Assembly: GCA_016866815.1 (NCBI GenBank)
Contig: VGKZ01000019.1
Coordinates: forward strand, 1 to 13,731
Reading direction: 5' to 3'
Length of the DNA: 13,731 bases
From: Candidatus Peregrinibacteria bacterium
GTDB lineage: Bacteria; Patescibacteriota; Gracilibacteria; Peribacterales; Peribacteraceae
Shown here: one piece after another, positions 13,484-13,731 of the stretch
Numbering within the stretch: position 1 is the first letter of the stretch
Layout: each line of letters opens with the position of its first letter
Notes under the pieces: model-generated
The model's database searches: none
Told to the model about the DNA's origin: nothing
The model's input: the letters and a program-made list of their open reading frames with translations, nothing else
Made by a program: the position numbers and the translations under genes

Positions 13484-13731
13484 ATGGACCAGAGAACAGT
13501 GACGACGAACGATATGATCGAGCATAACCTGAACGCATTTGAGAAAGACAAAGCTGTATGGATGTTCAGCGAGGACACGCTCCAAAAACCCGAGAAAGTA
13601 ATCTTCGATAGCCTGAACCTGAGTGACATGCGCGTGCTTGACCTCGGCGTCGGTACAGGACGGACAACACCGTATCTTGCTCCACGCTGTAAAACGTACA
13701 TCGGTGTGGACTACGCGGAAGCCATGATCAC
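13484..13731 (+). CDS. Class I SAM-dependent methyltransferase, 3' partial
   Basis: These are the first 82 codons of a methyltransferase cut by the right edge. It starts at the ATG at 13484 (MDQRTVTTND), 5 nt after the capsule-like gene. Motif I is VLDLGVGTGRTT (51-62), with the ribose-binding Asp in IGVDYAEAM (73-81), the order and spacing of the class I SAM fold. The position at the end of a CMP-sugar operon suggests methylation of the glycan or of its sugar precursor. The fragment is too short to name a subfamily. No Shine-Dalgarno is seen; a TAAACT overlapping the preceding stop is too close to the ATG to be a convincing leaderless promoter. Confidence 0.83.
   Translation, partial: MDQRTVTTNDMIEHNLNAFEKDKAVWMFSEDTLQKPEKVIFDSLNLSDMRVLDLGVGTGRTTPYLAPRCKTYIGVDYAEAMI

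Noticed and set aside
1..13731. TGA as a recoded glycine codon
   Set aside because: TGA ends the GT4, phosphatase, isomerase and SDR genes at the expected family lengths and no in-frame TGA is needed inside any gene.
1..13731. tRNA, rRNA, CRISPR arrays, insertion sequences or long repeats
   Set aside because: I saw no tandem spaced repeats, transposase-like translation, terminal inverted repeats or tRNA-like folds. Nearly all bases are in the thirteen genes, and no gap longer than about 115 nt exists.

Overview
The window is a dense block of surface-polysaccharide genes. It holds thirteen protein genes with almost no intergenic space; I saw no RNA gene, mobile element or CRISPR array. It is bacterial: there is an MsbA-type ABC exporter, a GT4 glycosyltransferase, a PseB-type dehydratase, NeuA, NeuB and GmhA. 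Hand counts on a few 60-base lines give roughly 48-60% G+C. TGA is used as an ordinary stop, so the Gly-recoding candidate phyla are excluded. Shine-Dalgarno sequences are essentially absent. Several genes are instead preceded by a TATRCT/TACACT -10 box only 6-10 nt before the start codon, which suggests leaderless or near-leaderless mRNAs. Together with the compact layout this would fit a moderate-GC candidate-phylum bacterium (for example a Peregrinibacteria-like lineage), but that placement is a low-confidence inference.

Left part (1-6480): five genes in alternating orientation. They are a GT-C-like membrane protein cut by the left edge (+), a GT4 glycosyltransferase (-), an ABC exporter (+), a SAM methyltransferase (-) and a PseB-like UDP-GlcNAc 4,6-dehydratase (-). 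Convergent neighbours are separated by 4 nt or overlap by 4 nt. The last four genes each appear to have their own promoter.

Right part (6595-13731): a nine-gene plus-strand operon for a CMP-activated ulosonic acid. In order it encodes NeuA-like cytidylyltransferase, aldo/keto reductase, KdsC/NeuA-type HAD phosphatase, xylose-isomerase-like TIM barrel, PtmA-like SDR, a NeuB-family synthase without its C-terminal SAF domain, GmhA-like phosphosugar isomerase, a capsule-synthesis-like protein with an HP motif, and a second methyltransferase cut by the right edge. Gaps are 1-12 nt, or a 4-nt overlap, except for 52 nt before neuB. An internal promoter is likely just before the SDR.

How they may work together: isomerase, SDR and reductase (perhaps GmhA) shape a sugar phosphate; the synthase condenses it with PEP; the HAD enzyme removes the phosphate; NeuA makes the CMP-sugar; and the capsule-like protein may transfer it. 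The GT4 and GT-C enzymes, the methyltransferases and the ABC exporter would then assemble, decorate and export the glycan. The genes usually needed for sialic, legionaminic or pseudaminic acid precursors (aminotransferase, N-acetyltransferase, UDP-sugar hydrolase/2-epimerase) are not in the window, so the sugar made is unknown and may be unusual.
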